Positions 39,429 through 54,133 are shown, numbered from the stretch's first letter. The stretch: DNA of 64,000 nt from Gavia stellata (GCF_030936135.1 NC_082611.1:7517001-7581000); one strand, 5' to 3'. Numbers and translations: made by a program. Notes: a model not told the origin generated them from the sequence alone.

Positions 39429-41458
39429 TTTTTTCATACTGTTTGGTGGTTGGGTTTGGGTTTTTTTGGTTGTTGTTGTTGCTGGGGTTTTTTTCTTTTT
39501 TCTTCTGCTGGCAATTAAACTGGTAGAAAAATATCTGACCTTACTGGAAGATTTAGGCAACCCTTGTGTTTTGAAGTCTCCCTTGTTTGCTAAAGAAAAC
39601 TTGAATGTTGCAATTTTCCCAATTCTGAGAATACAACCTTCTGTGAATTAACATTTCACAGAAGCTGTAATTATGTATTTTGGAGGAGAAAAAGGTGGGA
39701 GGGGAAAAAAGAAGTGAAGAAGATATTAAAAGAAATCTCAGAATTGTCTGTAGTCCTCACCAGAAGCTTGAGGATGAGAAGTGGACACAATTTCTAATAA
39801 GGGAGCTGTGACAGTTGATTTCTCCAAACAGAAAAATAGAGCTGTATTATACCACAAGGTAGACTGAACAGCAGCCCAGTTTGTAGTTTAAACGGTTTGG
39901 GAGCTTCCAGAAAAATCTTCTGCATCAAACCTTTACTACTATTGCCACCATGTGGTGAAATCCGACAAAAGGCTCCTCTAGCTGCCACAAAATGTATTTG
40001 TTCATTAAGATTTGTCTCATATCAACTGTACTTGGAAACATTTAGAGACCACTATATTTTTAATAACGACAGGAATTAAAATCTTTACTTTGCCTTCTCA
40101 GAGAAAGCCTTGCATTGGATGCAGCAAGCTCCTCCGTGTTTTAAGTCACAGCATCTGTAGCAAAGTTACCCAAAAGGAGTTGGCATTTTCAGCTGGACCT
40201 CAGCTCTGGGGACAACGGAACCTCCAGCTTTCCCGCGATGTTCCCAGCCTCTTTCTAAGTGTCTCAGGCTGTCAGTAATCCCCCTCTAACCAGCAATGTC
40301 ATGGGTACTGCAACAAAAAAATGCGTTTCCATTCAGGAGAACTCCCCTAACCTACTTTTCCCGAAGATGCAGATGGACACAACAAGCAGCCGTTCTTCTG
40401 CTAACCCCCTGGCACCCATCGTGGGGACTTGTAACCAGGCTGGAGAGTTTAAGCTGATGCAATAACCCCCATCACACGCAAAGCCGTGCTGTGCTGCTTG
40501 GATGAGAAGACATTGTATGATAGGTAACCCGATGGGACTGAAACCGCAGGGCAATTCTGGTAGCTGTCTGCCGAGCTCTACTTTGCTTCCCCTTAAAATA
40601 CGTCTAATAGAGATTTTTCAGAGAGGAGTAACCAGAAACTTTACTACTAATGCAAACCTACAGGACATTTTCTTTTTTTAAGGTCACAAAGCCTGTATTT
40701 TGTTTATTTCAGCAGTTTGCCTAGTATTTTAACCAGTGGGTTAGGGAATCCTCCTACAATGTATGTCCTGGTTGGACTACCATGTCCATTTCCCCTCAGG
40801 TCTGGTTCCTCCACTGCTATTAAGCACATTTTAGAAGATAAAACAGTTACTAAACATTTGATCCATACCTATCCTTCCAGTTAATCCTGGCCTCTGTCTT
40901 GCCTTTTTTTCCTTAGTAATTTAGACCAGCCTGGTTTCAAACATTTAAACTGGGGTACCAGTTTTGCCTTTCTCCCTTTGTGTGGCCAAGGGCCTGTCCT
41001 GAGAGCAAGGGTAAGAGCAGGGATTGTGGCCAGTGCCCATATTTTCCTGTGCTATTGGTTACGTCTCAGAATAAAACTATCATCTAACAAGTCTGACACC
41101 CCTATCCCTACAGGTGGTCTAACGCATCTACTGTCTGCCCCACTCACAAGGCAGATTTATTGAAGCCTGTTTCCAATTCAGGCTCTGTTTAATGGTTCCT
41201 TAGGTTTTTTTGGGTGAGAACTGAGCTCATCCCAGTTTATTGTCTACAGTTAGTCACCCTACATACCCTGTCACAGTCCACTTATAGAAATGAGCACTTA
41301 GGGCACCATTCAGCTGACCTGATTGAGAAAGCTACATCACCAGAGACAAGTCATGCTTAGACAGCAATGAGTACCTTGACTACGTCTTGCTTGGTAGTAA
41401 GGAAACCCAAAGGGCAATCTTGTATGTAGACACCATAGAGATGCATATATCACCATAC

Positions 41459-41482
41459 ATCTATCTATCTATCTATCTATCT
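41459..41482 (+). repeat. (ATCT)6 microsatellite
   Basis: Six perfect ATCT units in tandem. Tetranucleotide tracts of this length are commonly polymorphic. Confidence 0.95.
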
Positions 41483-43426
41483 GCATGCAGTCCACTGCAA
41501 TGAGCCCCATCTTCAGTCAGCCTTCTCCTCCCCTCCTTTGTGAGGGATGTCACTGGAAATCTTGGCTGCCTCAATTCTGGCTTAACTCAGACCAGACCAG
41601 AGAATGCTGAAGCTTCCTCTCCCTCTCCTGAACAAAGAGCTCCTCCAGGCATCAACCAAGGATGGCTCCTGGGCTGCCACGTTCCTGCCCACCGTGGGAA
41701 CAGCCTGTCCCCTTCACTGCCAGACAGTTCCAGTGACTGCCCTCCTTCCCTCTTCAAAAGTTCAGCATGTGGGAGAGAAGACCCTGATTGATAGACATGG
41801 GGCATGAAGGACCTGTGGTGGTTCTGAGGCCAAACTGGGAAAAACCAAGCAAAGCTGGGGAAGAAGCCGGCTGAAGTGAGAGAGGCTTGTGGAAATTTTT
41901 GAAGGAAATGAATTAAAATATACCCACCCCCCCTGAAATTTTTCATTTTGGTTAACCAGACATGGGTTTGTTTGACTGAAAATGCAGTGTTGTCTTTCAT
42001 TTTCAGGCTATTTATCCTTCTCAAAGCTTTAGGAAACATTGAAAGAACCTATTTCCTCAAAATTTCCTTGCCTTTATTCCTCTTTTTTGACTGAAAAGAT
42101 TTCAGAACAGTTTTTGTCCTGTATTTTATTTTTTACTCATTGTAAAAAGTAGTAATTGACTTGTTTGAAAAATTACCAGATTGGGAGGTTCTAAACGCTC
42201 CCATCCTTTAAACAGGCAGACCTTTGTGTTATAGACAGTTATAGGTGCAAAAGAGCAAAAGAATAGGCTATGGGGAAAAGAAAACCTCTCCACTATGCTG
42301 TATTTATCTGTCTATTGATGTGTGCTATCATCCGTGCACCATTGCTACTGTAACAGCCTTTTTTCTGTGCTGGCTCATTCATCTATTTTAGAGCTGCTGA
42401 TCATTTCTCAGCCATAGCAGGTGGCTCACCCACATTCTAACACACAGCCATTTGGCCAAAAAGTTGCTTTGCTGCCCTCACCTTCCCCTTGTCTGATGAC
42501 TCCAGTGGTGCCTTTTTAAAGACTCCTGTTATGTTGCCACTTCTGCTGACCATCAGTTGCCTGAATCAGCTCCCCACCCCCAAAGCGTGGGGTGGGGGTT
42601 GAATGTTTTTCCTTTTATTTTATCAAATGTATCCATGGAACCCTCTGGGTACTTATAACAACCACAAAACCCCATCAATTTACCGAGAAAGCCTGCCACA
42701 AGTCTCGTCAAAAGATAATAGGGCTTTAATCACAGCAAGACTCACCCTTTTGAACTGCACTCTTGAGCAAAAAAGTACATGAGGCAAACACAGTCTTTGG
42801 CACATCTACATGGAAAAACTTCAGAGTGCTCCATGGCTTGGCCTCCCGAGTGTGAGTCTGAGCTCTCGTTCTGTCAGTCTGATGAGGTTTTTACTACAAG
42901 GTTTTTTTTTGTTTGCTCCATTGTTGGGAGAGAGGGGAATCTCTAGTTGCCAGATACCAAACTGTGTGATCTTATTGAGCATTCAATGAAAAAACATATT
43001 TTCCTTTCTATACATAGTAATGAGAGAGCTGTTTCTTTCTTCAGGCTTTAGTGTTCTTTAGGCTGGATTTAGGCAGGTTGTAATGGCAGTCGTTGAGGTT
43101 CATGATGGAAACTCAGGTCCAGACTCTCAGTTAGGAAAAAGTTCCTTGTAATTAATGGCAATTTTATCGCAGGATCTCAGTAGCATTGACCAGGCTAAAG
43201 ATACTGTTCTCAGCAAGGAAAGCTGCTAGTAGTGATTTTAGCAGCTATTCCAGCTGAAATAACATTAGGACTTTCTTTTTCCTCTTTACGAGCTGAATTT
43301 CAGCTGTGTGGCTCCAGCATCTTCCCTTCCAGTGTAATTCACCCTGTTTTTTCTGTAAATATCTGTACATATTAATATTAGAGACAAAAAGTATGTTAAA
43401 CTAACATTAAGAGTTCAATGCCAGTT

Positions 43427-43443
43427 AAAAAAAAAAAAAAAAA
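43427..43443 (+). repeat. A17 homopolymer tract
   Basis: Seventeen consecutive A. No LINE or SINE body is recognisable to its left, so it is called a simple tract rather than the tail of a retroposed copy. Confidence 0.85.
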
Positions 43444-44820
43444 TCAGCATTGAAACGATTACTTGACTTTAAACTCACTGTTTGTTTCTGGCAGGGTGCC
43501 AAAGCATATGATTACCAAGGTCACGCACTTTGATGAAGTTCCCTGGCACAGTGGGAGAGTTAAAATAATGTACCGTAGTTCCTTTTGCTGTGGGGTAATA
43601 TTACAAACGTTGTTTATTTGGTATCTCTCCTGCCTCCAGCCATCTCCACTTCAGACGACGAAGGAATCAGCTCTCACGAGGTAAATAGGGTCAAAGCTGG
43701 TGAGGTGTTGGGATGTGAACTGGGTGAATGTTTGTGGCCAAATATTTTACTGGCAAAAAAGAAAAAAAATGTGAATGTGAGTCCTTCTGACAGGATTGTA
43801 ATTTAAATCAAATTTCTCAGGTGCTTCAGCCAAGAGAAGTTGATAGCTAACAGTAATTCAAAATAATAATTCATAATGCTCTAATCTTTGCTTTGCAAGG
43901 TTCTCAAGATGAAGATTTGCTTTGCTTTGATTCCAACATTTTTGTTGGAACTTTAGTTTAGAGATGGATCTAAACATGCTTGTGCTTCAAGGAGGGGGGA
44001 ATAATGGAAATTGATATTTCATGCTTGATTTTTTTTTTGTTTGAGTGAAATTTAAGATATAGTTTTTTTAGTTCCAGATTGCGTATGTTAAAAAATCAGG
44101 TGGAACACCATCTTGCAGGGCTGGTCAAAAAAACTGAAGTCCCTTCTTACAACTTTGTATGGCAGTCCTGCTGCCCAGAGAGAATAGTCCTGGAGGTCTA
44201 GTGGGCGGGTGCTTTCCCTTAGATAATGTTGATTCACTGCTTTGGGAAGTTAGTCCCTGATACCTGCTGTTCAAAGCTAAAAATTAGGTGCTCTTTGCTT
44301 GTAGATATTCATCCCCTGGTACTTCTTGAGAAAGCACATTTGCTAACCAAGGACCAGCTCATGGGGGCTTCATGACATTTCTCCAGTATCCCCCTTGGTT
44401 GTGGCATCCTTAGACCTTCCAGCTCTTTGGATCTCAATGCCAGCCTCATTGTATTTGATGTATAAAAATGCCCCAGCTCCTGGAGCTGAGTCATCATGTG
44501 ACAATTTCAGCTTTTCATTACAAGAACATTATTTTTAACCCTCTGGATTTATGAGGAGCAAAACTTGCTCAGTATGTCCCAAGTCACCCCTCATGCTCAG
44601 AAGCCAGATGGTAAATAGAGAAAACCCAAAATGTGGAGAAGGTGCTGATCTGGGGGGAAGGGTTTGAGCAAAATTGCAGGTATTTTAACCAGTTTTTGGT
44701 TTTGATTCTGGAAGTGTTGGATGCTGTAAGGCAGACAATGCTCCATCCTTCCCCTGGCTGTTCCCTTTATGTTGCTCACTACACCTCATGAGATACTGGT
44801 TGCTTGCCTGGAAGCGGCTG

Positions 44821-44861
44821 CCTTTCAGCAGCCTTTCCTGGTTTTCTAGACTGCTGAAAGG
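44821..44861. repeat. Small stem-loop (11-bp perfect arms, 19-nt loop)
   Basis: CCTTTCAGCAG at 44821-44831 is the exact reverse complement of CTGCTGAAAGG at 44851-44861. The stem extends by only two wobble pairs outward, so it is too short for a typical microRNA precursor. An 11-bp inverted repeat at this spacing is compatible with chance in 64 kb. Confidence 0.5.
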
Positions 44862-47800
44862 TGCTAGAATGTACCTTAGCACGGTTAATTCATATTTGTT
44901 ATTATCTGTCATGGTAACTTTATTTATAGTTGCTTAAAGCTCTTGGTTAGGGTGCCTGAATTCATACAAGCAGCTCTTGGCTGCTCTACATTAAAGTGAG
45001 GCCAATATTTACGGAAAACAGAATATGGCAGAAAACTTGGGTTTTTGTGGTTACTACAGAATGTCCCCATTGTTTTCTTTTCTGGTGTGCTTCCCTCACC
45101 GCTTTTCTTCAATGGCCAGGTTTGCTTTTGTTTCTTGACAGAATGGCTTGCCAAAACCATTGTTTTCTGATTAATATCGCAGTCTGACAGCACTTTGGAT
45201 GGATAGATGGAGCAGATCTTCTCTCTGCTTCTTAAAAAAAAAAAACAACAGCCCTGAAATCCCCATGCTGGTCCCTTCCAGGTGAACGGTGCTGTAAAAC
45301 AGCTGGCTTTGCATACAGTCAAAATCAAAACCAAGAGCCTGGGAGGAGTAAGGAGCATTTAGCCTCTCCCAGGGAAAAGGATAGCATCCTCAAACCCAGC
45401 TTTTTGCTGGCTGGAGCATTGTCTTTCTTTGCATTTGCCTTGCAGAGCTGGGGAGGAGCAGGAGACGGTGTCCCAGCTCCAGGAGGATCATGGAGGAGAT
45501 GGGTGCCTGTGAGGTGTCACTCTGTGGGGGCTTGACGTGGGGGCTATGACTTCTGCCACCTCTCCACGTGTGGATAAAGGACATAGTGGATGTCCTAAGT
45601 GGCCCTCTCTGGAGATACTTTCCTTTGAGGACCATGGTGGGCTTTGCCTAGTTTCTCTTCATACATGGTTGGGATTTACCGCAGGCTCATGAGAGCGGTT
45701 GGGCGTGTGCACATCCATCACATACAGCGTGCTAACAGCAGTGTCCCTTTCCTCCAGCCTGCTCCCACCATTTGACCCTGCTCTGGACCAAACCCAAATC
45801 CCTTTCTGCCCCACAGACCCCACCAGGCTGACTCAAAACCCAAACTCAGCACAGGCGAATCAGCAACGTGGAGTGACCCAAACTGGGGGCCCTGCTTTTA
45901 ATCAGAGGATTAGTCTGAGGGAGGAAGAGAGATCCTTGCAGCTCTCCTAATTTTAACCATAGTTAGCGCCTAATTAATGAAACATTTAACTTGTCTGGGA
46001 CATGGGCTTGGTGGGGGGAGAGATACCCCAGGCCAATCAGCACTGATGTATTCTGTTTCTCTTGCACTGAGGCAGAGCATTTCTGAGTGATGTGTGTGTG
46101 ATTGCTTCCAGATTTACGATTACTTCCATCCTTTTAATGCTGGATTAAAAAAAAAATACTCCAAAGAACTTGGTTTGGCATAATCTAATTTTCTCATGTG
46201 AAACAGTTTGTAGACCAGATGACCCCAAACAATGGGAGAGTTTGTCTCAGCCTGGCTGTTCTTGCTGCAGGCAACCTTCCTCTCTGCTGCCCTCCTGTAA
46301 CCAAATGTGACAACTGTCCCTCATTTATACTTGTCAGCTCTGCTCAAGGACTTCAGTGCTGCTGCCTTCACTAGTTCGCAGTGCTGGCAAGTGATGAGCA
46401 TATTACAGCAGATGAGACTGGATGTGTTTCCTGCAAGGAGAGGACCAAAACCAGACTGAGTCAGAATTTTTTCCCCACTAAATAGCAAATTTTGGAAATT
46501 CTCTACTAGGCTAGCCAGGGATTAAGGGACATGACCTTGGACCAGCTAAGATACAGATGAACTCAAGGGATTTTAAAATGCATCTAACTGAGTCATATCA
46601 TAAATATCTCAGTTCAGATAGCTTCCCTTAGCTGGAAAACAGCATTTCACCCAAGGAGTTGCTGAGAAGTTTCTATGAGGACTCCTTGGCTGGCAAGGAA
46701 AGAAAGGTCTTCAGTGTCTTGGGTTTGTGTCTAGGAAAAGAAAGAGCCTGAGGTGTGGGAAGGCTCCAGTAAGCTCTGCTCACAGCAAAGACAATCTCCT
46801 CTGCCAGGACGTAACCCAATTAGTATATAGGAACTAGTTTAAAACAGAAACTAAAGCATTTATAAGGCTAAAGAATAGCATACCTGTCCTGCCCCCTCCC
46901 TTTAATTCATTCCACATATTTATTGCATGTTCCTTGGTTTTCATGCTGTAGCTCTGACATCTAAATCTGGGTAAGGGATCCTGCTCTCTGGGCTAAGTTC
47001 AGACATGCAGACCTCCGTGTTGTGGTGCCCTGTCACACCTGCTCTGACTTTGGTCTTTGGTGCTGCAGATGTCATCAGCAGTGGAGGGGAAACAATAGCT
47101 CAGAGAAAAGAACTAGCAAATAGAAAGAAAAAAAGAGATCCAAGTTGCTTTTAATTCCTAATGAATAATTTAGATCCAGTTCAACTCTTCTGTGATCAGG
47201 GTATAAAAAAGAAACGGGGAATTAGCAGTCCTCCCACTCCTAGCTTCTGTGTCTGTGCGTTCTGTTCTCTTTCCTTTGTGGGGTTTTTGTGGTTTTTTTT
47301 TCTTTGCTCATTGATTTAGTTAATACAGAAAATAATTCAGCAAGACGGAGGAATGTATGGTTTGTTCTAAAGAGAAAGTGTTCTGGCTATTTGTATTCAA
47401 GCATTCCAAGACGATGGCAGCCCTGCAAAACCCAGTGTTACTCTTATCTTCACATGCTGCTGATGGTGGTATTGCCACACCATATAAAACCCGGTGTAGG
47501 GAGTTCTGCACATAATTAAATGGGGTCACACCAGAGCAGGTTCAGCAAAGTAGGTGATATCACTCCAGGTGTCTAGCATGAGATTGATAGGAGGACTAGT
47601 TCATGGACACTCTCTGGTTTATTCTGTAGTTCCTTTTTCTTTTCAAGTGGTCAAATGTAAGAAATATATAGGGTACAGACCCTTACAGAAGGAATCTATG
47701 CTTTCTAGTCCTGAGCTGGCAAATCCAAGGGCTTGAATAAGCACCAGAGAAATGAAGGAAACAATTTTCCAAAAATTTAAAAAAATAAGAAAGCAAAGCA

Positions 47801-48289
47801 AAGCAAAGAAAAAGTCCGGTGACATTTAACTTGGAAAACCTCACGGAAGTATTGCAGTGATCAAAATGTTTCATCTGAGATGATCCAAGGGTAAAGATGG
47901 AGCAGGAAAGAATTCTTCATCATCTTGAGCTGACTGCTATGAAAGTCTGATAACACATGTCTGTGGCCAATCAAACTCATCACCAAGGCGTAGAGATGCA
48001 GCTCAGTTCCCAGCGGGGCACTCCTCTCCCCACCTACAAGGGGACCTCAACCTCTGCAGACGTCCTTGCCCTGTTTGTGTTATCCTTGCCATTTGCACTG
48101 GCCCATGGGACAAAAACATGGCCATGATAACTGGTAAGAGAGCTGGCCTCTGTATTTCATCCGTGTGACAGTTGCATTGTAGGAAGAATTCCCAAAAGTT
48201 GGTGGTTTCAGAGGTCCCTCTCTATCCAACACTCTTTATTATTCATGTCCTTGAGATTTACCCTAGCCACACTCCTTTTTGTGTTTGTC

Positions 48290-48620
48290 TTTGTAGTTTA
48301 TTTTGCAATCCTTCCAATTAGCATACGAGTGAATGACATTGTGAATATTAATATGATTTTCATTTATTTCCAGAGACAATAGCCATGTGAATCAGCAGGG
48401 CTCCGCTAATCTATGCTGAAGATTTCAGAGTTGTTGAAGCTAGTTTAAAAGGCACGGGAACTAGTGTCTGTGGAGTAGCTCATTATACACTCATTACGAT
48501 TCCATCCTTGAAGGTGAGGAGTATTGAACATTTGATTAGAGCGCGGTATATAAATAGAGCAAATGTAGCTGAAAAATCTGTGAATTGTAATCTTACATTA
48601 AAAGGAAAAGCCAATAATGA
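48290..48620. promoter_or_regulatory. Candidate conserved regulatory element
   Basis: The stretch contains AATTAG, AATATTAATATGATTTTCATTTA and GATTAGAGC-type blocks plus a TATATAAATA at 48547-48556. It has no repeat signature and no open frame. It is flagged for its texture of clustered AT-rich transcription-factor cores; there is no direct evidence of function. Confidence 0.2.
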
Positions 48621-51600
48621 AAGAAAGCCCCAAACAGAGTGTGGACAGAGAGATGGACTTATGTTAACATAGAGATTTGCTCTTCCCAGCAAAACACAGC
48701 ATAACGTTTATCAGAATGTCTTTCCTGCGTGCGGATCTGTGGTTCATGTTTGACTGCATTGCTTCAGATTACAAAGACATTTTTCCGCTTCCTTCTCAGA
48801 ACAAAATGCAGAGCCGTGGGAGTTGGTTGGAGGTCAGGGTGGTCTTAATCTTTCTGCATCTTTCCTTCTCTGCCCTCTTCTGAGGACCTAATTTAGATAG
48901 CCAAGGCAGACTGTCCCCAGGGCTTAGTGAATGCCAGCACTGTGCAGATCTCCCACCCTGCTTGCAGAGCCACAGCACGATGTTGGAGCACATCACCTTC
49001 TGTCCCCATGCTCTCTGCCTTTTCCTCAGCCCTTTCAGCCTCCACAAGCTCCTTTGAGCTGACATGGGAGGGCAGACGCAGAAGATGCAGCCACCTGAGC
49101 TTGAGGATATTGCCTTTATTTGCTGCCCTCTTATCTAGGTGCCTAACCTATGCCCATCATGGGACAGCAGGAGTTGCAGAGAGGGATTCACATGTGTCCT
49201 GGAATTTCCCTCCTAAAATTTCATATATAGGCCAAGATCTGTTGGAGGTAAGTGAAACATCGCTGAAATGTCTCATTACATTCAAGAGGCATTTGCAAGC
49301 GAATAGGAAGACTAAGTAAGTGAGGAATGTGTTCTCTCTCATTGTAATCTGTGTGCACAGACAGAGGGAGACAGAAAACAAAATCTTTTTAATGTTGATC
49401 AGACAGTGGCTCAGAGCTTAAAGCCGTAAAGAGTTAGCTGGCACATCCACATGGGAAGGTGCTGCCCGGCCCATCTCCGTTGCTGAAATACTCAGGTGCC
49501 ATTGCTGAGCTTTGAAGAGTCCCGTTACCGCAGAATGAAGAACTTTTGGGGCATTTTTAAATTGACCGCGTCATGTGTCATTACACGTCTCAATCTCACT
49601 AGAACCATTCTGGATACCTGTTTGGACCAATGCCCTTCAGGAATCTGGGAGAAAACATTCCCACTGTTGGCTCTGCTAAATTAAGCAGCAGAAAATGATT
49701 GTGGTCTTCTACCTGCCTGCCTTTAAAATACTACTCCCACGGACTTCTTGCAGCGATTACCCTGTTAAACTGTACCATTTGTGATTCTCTCTAAGAAAGA
49801 AGTACGGTGTAAAGATTGAGTCAGGGACTCTGCAGGGTTTGGAAGTGCAGAATACTCCCAGCTTCGGCAGCTTTCAGCACCCTGCCCACCCAAGTGACAG
49901 CTAGTGAAAAAGCTCGGTAGCTTCCATTTTTGGCTAATAGCGACCTGGGAGTGGTGCTCCTGTTCTTGAGGACTTTTTTTTTTTTGCAGTTTCCTTGGAT
50001 GGCTAAAGCTGGAAAGGTTGGTTTTGTTTGTTTATATTCTGAGGTCTGGTGACCTGATTCTCATTTGCACCGAGTGAAGACTTCCCTGGCCTCACATTTC
50101 TTTCATGAAGAGTAGTGGAAAGAAACATTTCCATGAGTGACCGTAATGATCTTTTCCTTGCTGTTTTGGCGACAGTTACTGTATTCCATTCTGATCTAAT
50201 TTGTGGCATTTCCTCCTCATATTTGTTGTTTTATATTATATATTTAAATATGATGTATCTATAATATAGAAAATATGTTCTGTACTTCTGAGCACATTTA
50301 AACAAAGGTTAATTCTTATGCTGTAATTTGAAAAACATGAATCAAAAACAAAAATTGAAAGAAACAACTGCCTTAAACATATTTAAGGTAATGCCATACT
50401 TTCAGGAAAAACAACAGCGTATTCATTTTCATACTAAATCAGATGTACGCTGGAAGAAGATCTGGATATTAATACTGACTTATTTTAAAATTGGTGATAT
50501 ATCGTAACAGAATGAAGTAATCAATCTTTATATGGTTATATAAATAAAACAAACTATTTAATTTGTTTTAAGTTACAAAGAACTGGACTCCTAACAGGAA
50601 TCGAGTGCATTTGTGAATTTATGTAACAAACGTATCACTACCAACACCAAATTACATCTCAATCAATGTTAAAAGGCATCTGACATTTCCCTTTGATTTA
50701 TGGATTAACCTTTACAGTTAATACAGTCTAGCATTTATTGTTTTCATCAGCTCATGGTTTGGTAGCAACCCCAGAGCTCATTGCAGGGAACTGACTAAAT
50801 TAATAGCTTTTCCCACCATGATCAAACAAGTAATGAAAAAGGTCTATTTTGCACAGCTGGTGGATGCTAATATTTAAACAAACAAAACAAACCTTTACGA
50901 AGGACAAACGAGTCTTGGGTCCTGATTCTGCTCAGTAAAGTTATTTATCTGTGGAAACTGAGGTGTGCCTATTGACTGGGGTTAAACCTGGCTAAAATGT
51001 AATGTATTAAAACCAAAGTGACATGAAAGCAGTCCTGAAGCGGCAGCCAGAGGAATACATTTTATTTAAGGATCGATTTGCAGGCAAAAAATAGAAAGTT
51101 TGCATACCTTGTTGTCTGAGATGTTCTCTCGTCAGCATGGAAAAGATTGGGAAAAAAAATTACAGGTAGTTTTGCCAAGTTCTGCTCCCATTAATACTGC
51201 TTAGATGCTGAGGGATTATGTATTAGAATGACAAAGCATTAAGCAATTATCTGCATCACTTTGTGGAAAGAATTCAAATACAAAAGAGCTTTCTTGAATA
51301 AAGCATAACACTGGCTTAAAAAAACCCAGCTAGTCCTCCAAATTAGCCTGATTGAGGACTAATTATTTTAACAAGAAAAACATCATGCAACTTAAACTGA
51401 TTTTAGTGATGAAAAGTCAGGTAACTGGGGACTTTTCATTTCAAGCATCATTTTACACACATTTAATCAACATGAAATTCCCATTAACTTTTGTATTGCA
51501 AGCAAAAGGGGATTAGCACCTGGCTGAGTATAACACAGGCTGCCTCCACGTAAGCCATGGAGAAGTTGTGACAGGTTTGCCCAATTGCCAGATACACTCG

Positions 51601-53204
51601 TCTTCCACTTTGTCATGATCAAAGATAGACTGAGACTAAGAGCTTTGAGAAAATTGACAGATTTGGTTACATTTGTACAACTCATCTGAATTTCTCTTAT
51701 TTTTGTCCTAGACACCTCATGGTAGCAGTGAAATTTCCGCTCTGTCCTGTCTGGAGGAAGGAAAAGTTCACTAAGAAAAGTCACTCTCATCATATTTTGA
51801 CATGTCTGCTTCCTCACTCTCTTAAATATTCATTTTTCTTAAGGTTCACAGAAGGTTTCCAAACCTTAAAAGTCAGGGTTCATTATAGCTAAGCTTTTGT
51901 TTGAATTGCAAACATCTGGCATTGCAAAGAGACAGCAAGTCCAATAGTGCATCCTTGTTATGGCTTATAGTGTCCCCAACAGATGCTACCTTACACCTTC
52001 AGCAGTGGTTGCAGGTGGAGGATCTCTGTAATTATGGTGCAGTTTTACCTGTTTTATTCACACTCACAGCTCATTTTTGCTGTGGCTTAGTCACACATGC
52101 AAAGCCCCAGGACTTCTGAAGGACAGAAGAGGGGAGAGCTCATTAGTAAAAGCTCTTTTCTCACAAGTCACACAGGCAAATTAAAAAAAAAAAAAACAGA
52201 CCACAAACCCAAACAACTTTCCCACTTCTGCTGAACTTTTCTTCTGAAAAGGTTGGCCTGTCGAGAAGCCATGATCCATGACAATCCATTTTTTCTCAGC
52301 CTCTGCGTAACGGAGGGCCATGGATCATTACTTCAGGATGGCACCAAGACTAGGTTTGTAGCAAATGCTAAGTAACAAGCTTGTTTGGCCTGGGAAATTT
52401 CTCTGAAGGCAAAATCAAAGCTCTCTTCTTGTTCAGCTGTATAATTGGGATATTGTATACTACCCCCCTCCAAATAGTGTTGGGAATATCACAAGAAAAG
52501 CCAAGCTGGATTCTCCAGGAGATTTTGCATCCAGGGAGCATCCACTATGGCAAAATTATTTCAAGCTCCTGCATGGATTCCTTGGATTTGAACAAATACC
52601 CTGGCAGTATAGAGATCCTTTGAAGAGAGTGGTTCAATAACTTGTTGCAATACCATGGTCACTGGTGCTAGAGACTCCTCTTGAAATTACAGGGGTTGTC
52701 TGCTCTTTTTTACTGCCAGTAGAAGGGGGTATTTGTGGGCATTTTTGGAAAGAACTGCCTGTAAAATGCTTCTACTTGCTATAACGGCACAATGTTTGCT
52801 AATGCAGGTAGCAGTGTGAGTATGTGATACAAGTTTAAAAGTTTCTCTCATTTAGGTGGAGACATAGGTATGCTTTATCTCATCTTGAAAATGAGGAACA
52901 AGACGATTCTTAAAAAAAAGTAACAACATTTCCAAGCCTTGTAAGCTGATCCTGGTTCTCTTTGTATTTTTTTGTGTTTCTTAAAATTCCCGCTCCCGGA
53001 GTCATGTGAAAGTGGGAGAGCTGATAGTTTTTACACGTTTATGCACAACTCAGTCCTCTGCAAAACGGATCTGCGGCAACTGGTCAGTGGCAGGATGGAT
53101 GAAATGTTCAGCACTAGAGAAGATTAAAGCAGGAAAGGTGACAGCAAATGAAGAGAATGTAGAAGGTCAATAAAATAAGCTTGCTGATATAGCATGTTTC
53201 TAAC

Positions 53205-53345
53205 AAAATGCTTTGCAAAGGTGAACTCTCTGTACTGCCTTGCAAATGGGGATGTGGAGACACAGACATAAAATGACTTGCTTCAAGGCATTGCCCATGT
53301 TGTAGACAAAATAGACTTGAATCTCTGGAGCCAGAAGGTTTTCTT
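53205..53345 (-). repeat. Probable ancient MIR-like SINE remnant
   Basis: The segment runs from a CTTTGCAAAGGTGA-like start through a GCAAATGGGGAT...GAGACACAGA stretch to TGACTTGC...AAGGCA and ...TTGAATCTCTGG. This order matches the reverse complement of the MIR consensus (the 'gatgaggaaactgaggc' and 'gacttgcccaaggtca' blocks) with heavy divergence. It was recognised by eye only. Confidence 0.4.
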
Positions 53346-54133
53346 CTTAGGCTATTCCAGAGAAAAGGCTGAAATACAGAAGCAAACAAAAACGTTTTCG
53401 TGGCTAGAGTTTAAAGAAGAAATATAGAATTTTCTGCTATCTCGAACGAGTGCATTATAATCAGAGTATGGTTAAATCTAATATAGGAGTCCATGTGCCA
53501 CCACCAGCAATACTCCTTTTGTAATTGCCTCCAGCTATTGCTACTAGTAGTTCAGATTGCAATTTCCTTGTACCGTATGTCAATATTACTGGATCACAAG
53601 CGAGGAAACAGGAAGCCTGATAATCAATTTCAGCAGCTATACAGTCATTTAGCTTGTGAGTTCGGCAGTTGGAAAATTTTAAACTTCAGCTCCAGTAATT
53701 GCAACCCAGAATTAAGACAGAGCTATCAATTTCATATGTGCTGTACACATGCCCACGTGCCTGTAGAGCCCAGTACGCAGAAAACTCGCTAATAGGAATA
53801 TTCCTTACAGGAATAAATTGCAGTTGGTTTTGCAGCTCAAGTATAGTCTTTGCTCTCCAAATTCAGCTTATGCTGTTGTCATGGTATAAATGATGCAGAT
53901 ACAACCAGGCTTTGGAGTAAAGAAAAAAGTTCCTATACATTAAGCAATAGTCATTTCTTCTCTCTGAAATGAACGCCTGGTGTTAAGTAGCAAGCTAGAG
54001 CTTTATGATGCTGTAGCACAGACCCGCCATGGTTATTCATTTTGTCTTATAAAACATCCACTAAAAGAAGAACTGAGCCTTCTCTCAAATAAATATCTGT
54101 CAAACAAGGAGTGTTTCAGGTGAGAGGGCTTCG

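Larger units (their letters stand above)
39429..53204. other. Intergenic DNA with simple repeats
   Basis: No gene is recognised. Contents include a short GTT-rich stretch just right of the hairpin, an (ATCT) microsatellite at 41459-41482, an A17 tract at 43427-43443, an imperfect stem-loop at 44821-44861, a short AAAGC repeat near 47791-47810, a T tract at about 49974-49985 and an A tract near 52183. The segment 50200-50720 is strongly AT-rich. Open frames are short and conflict with one another. Confidence 0.6.

Noticed and set aside
41587..42039. 150-codon minus-strand open frame with two overlapping plus-strand frames
   Set aside because: It lies in a locally GC-richer stretch, which favours long chance frames; no domain or splice evidence.
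44821..44861. Stem-loop considered as a microRNA precursor
   Set aside because: The stem is only 11 perfect pairs plus two wobbles, too short for a typical precursor.
44924..45358. 144-codon minus-strand open frame
   Set aside because: It contains low-complexity Phe/Lys runs from homopolymers and shows no family resemblance.
48547..48556. TATATAAATA resembling a TATA box
   Set aside because: There is no downstream gene or initiator context, and the sequence is AT-rich, so chance is the best explanation.
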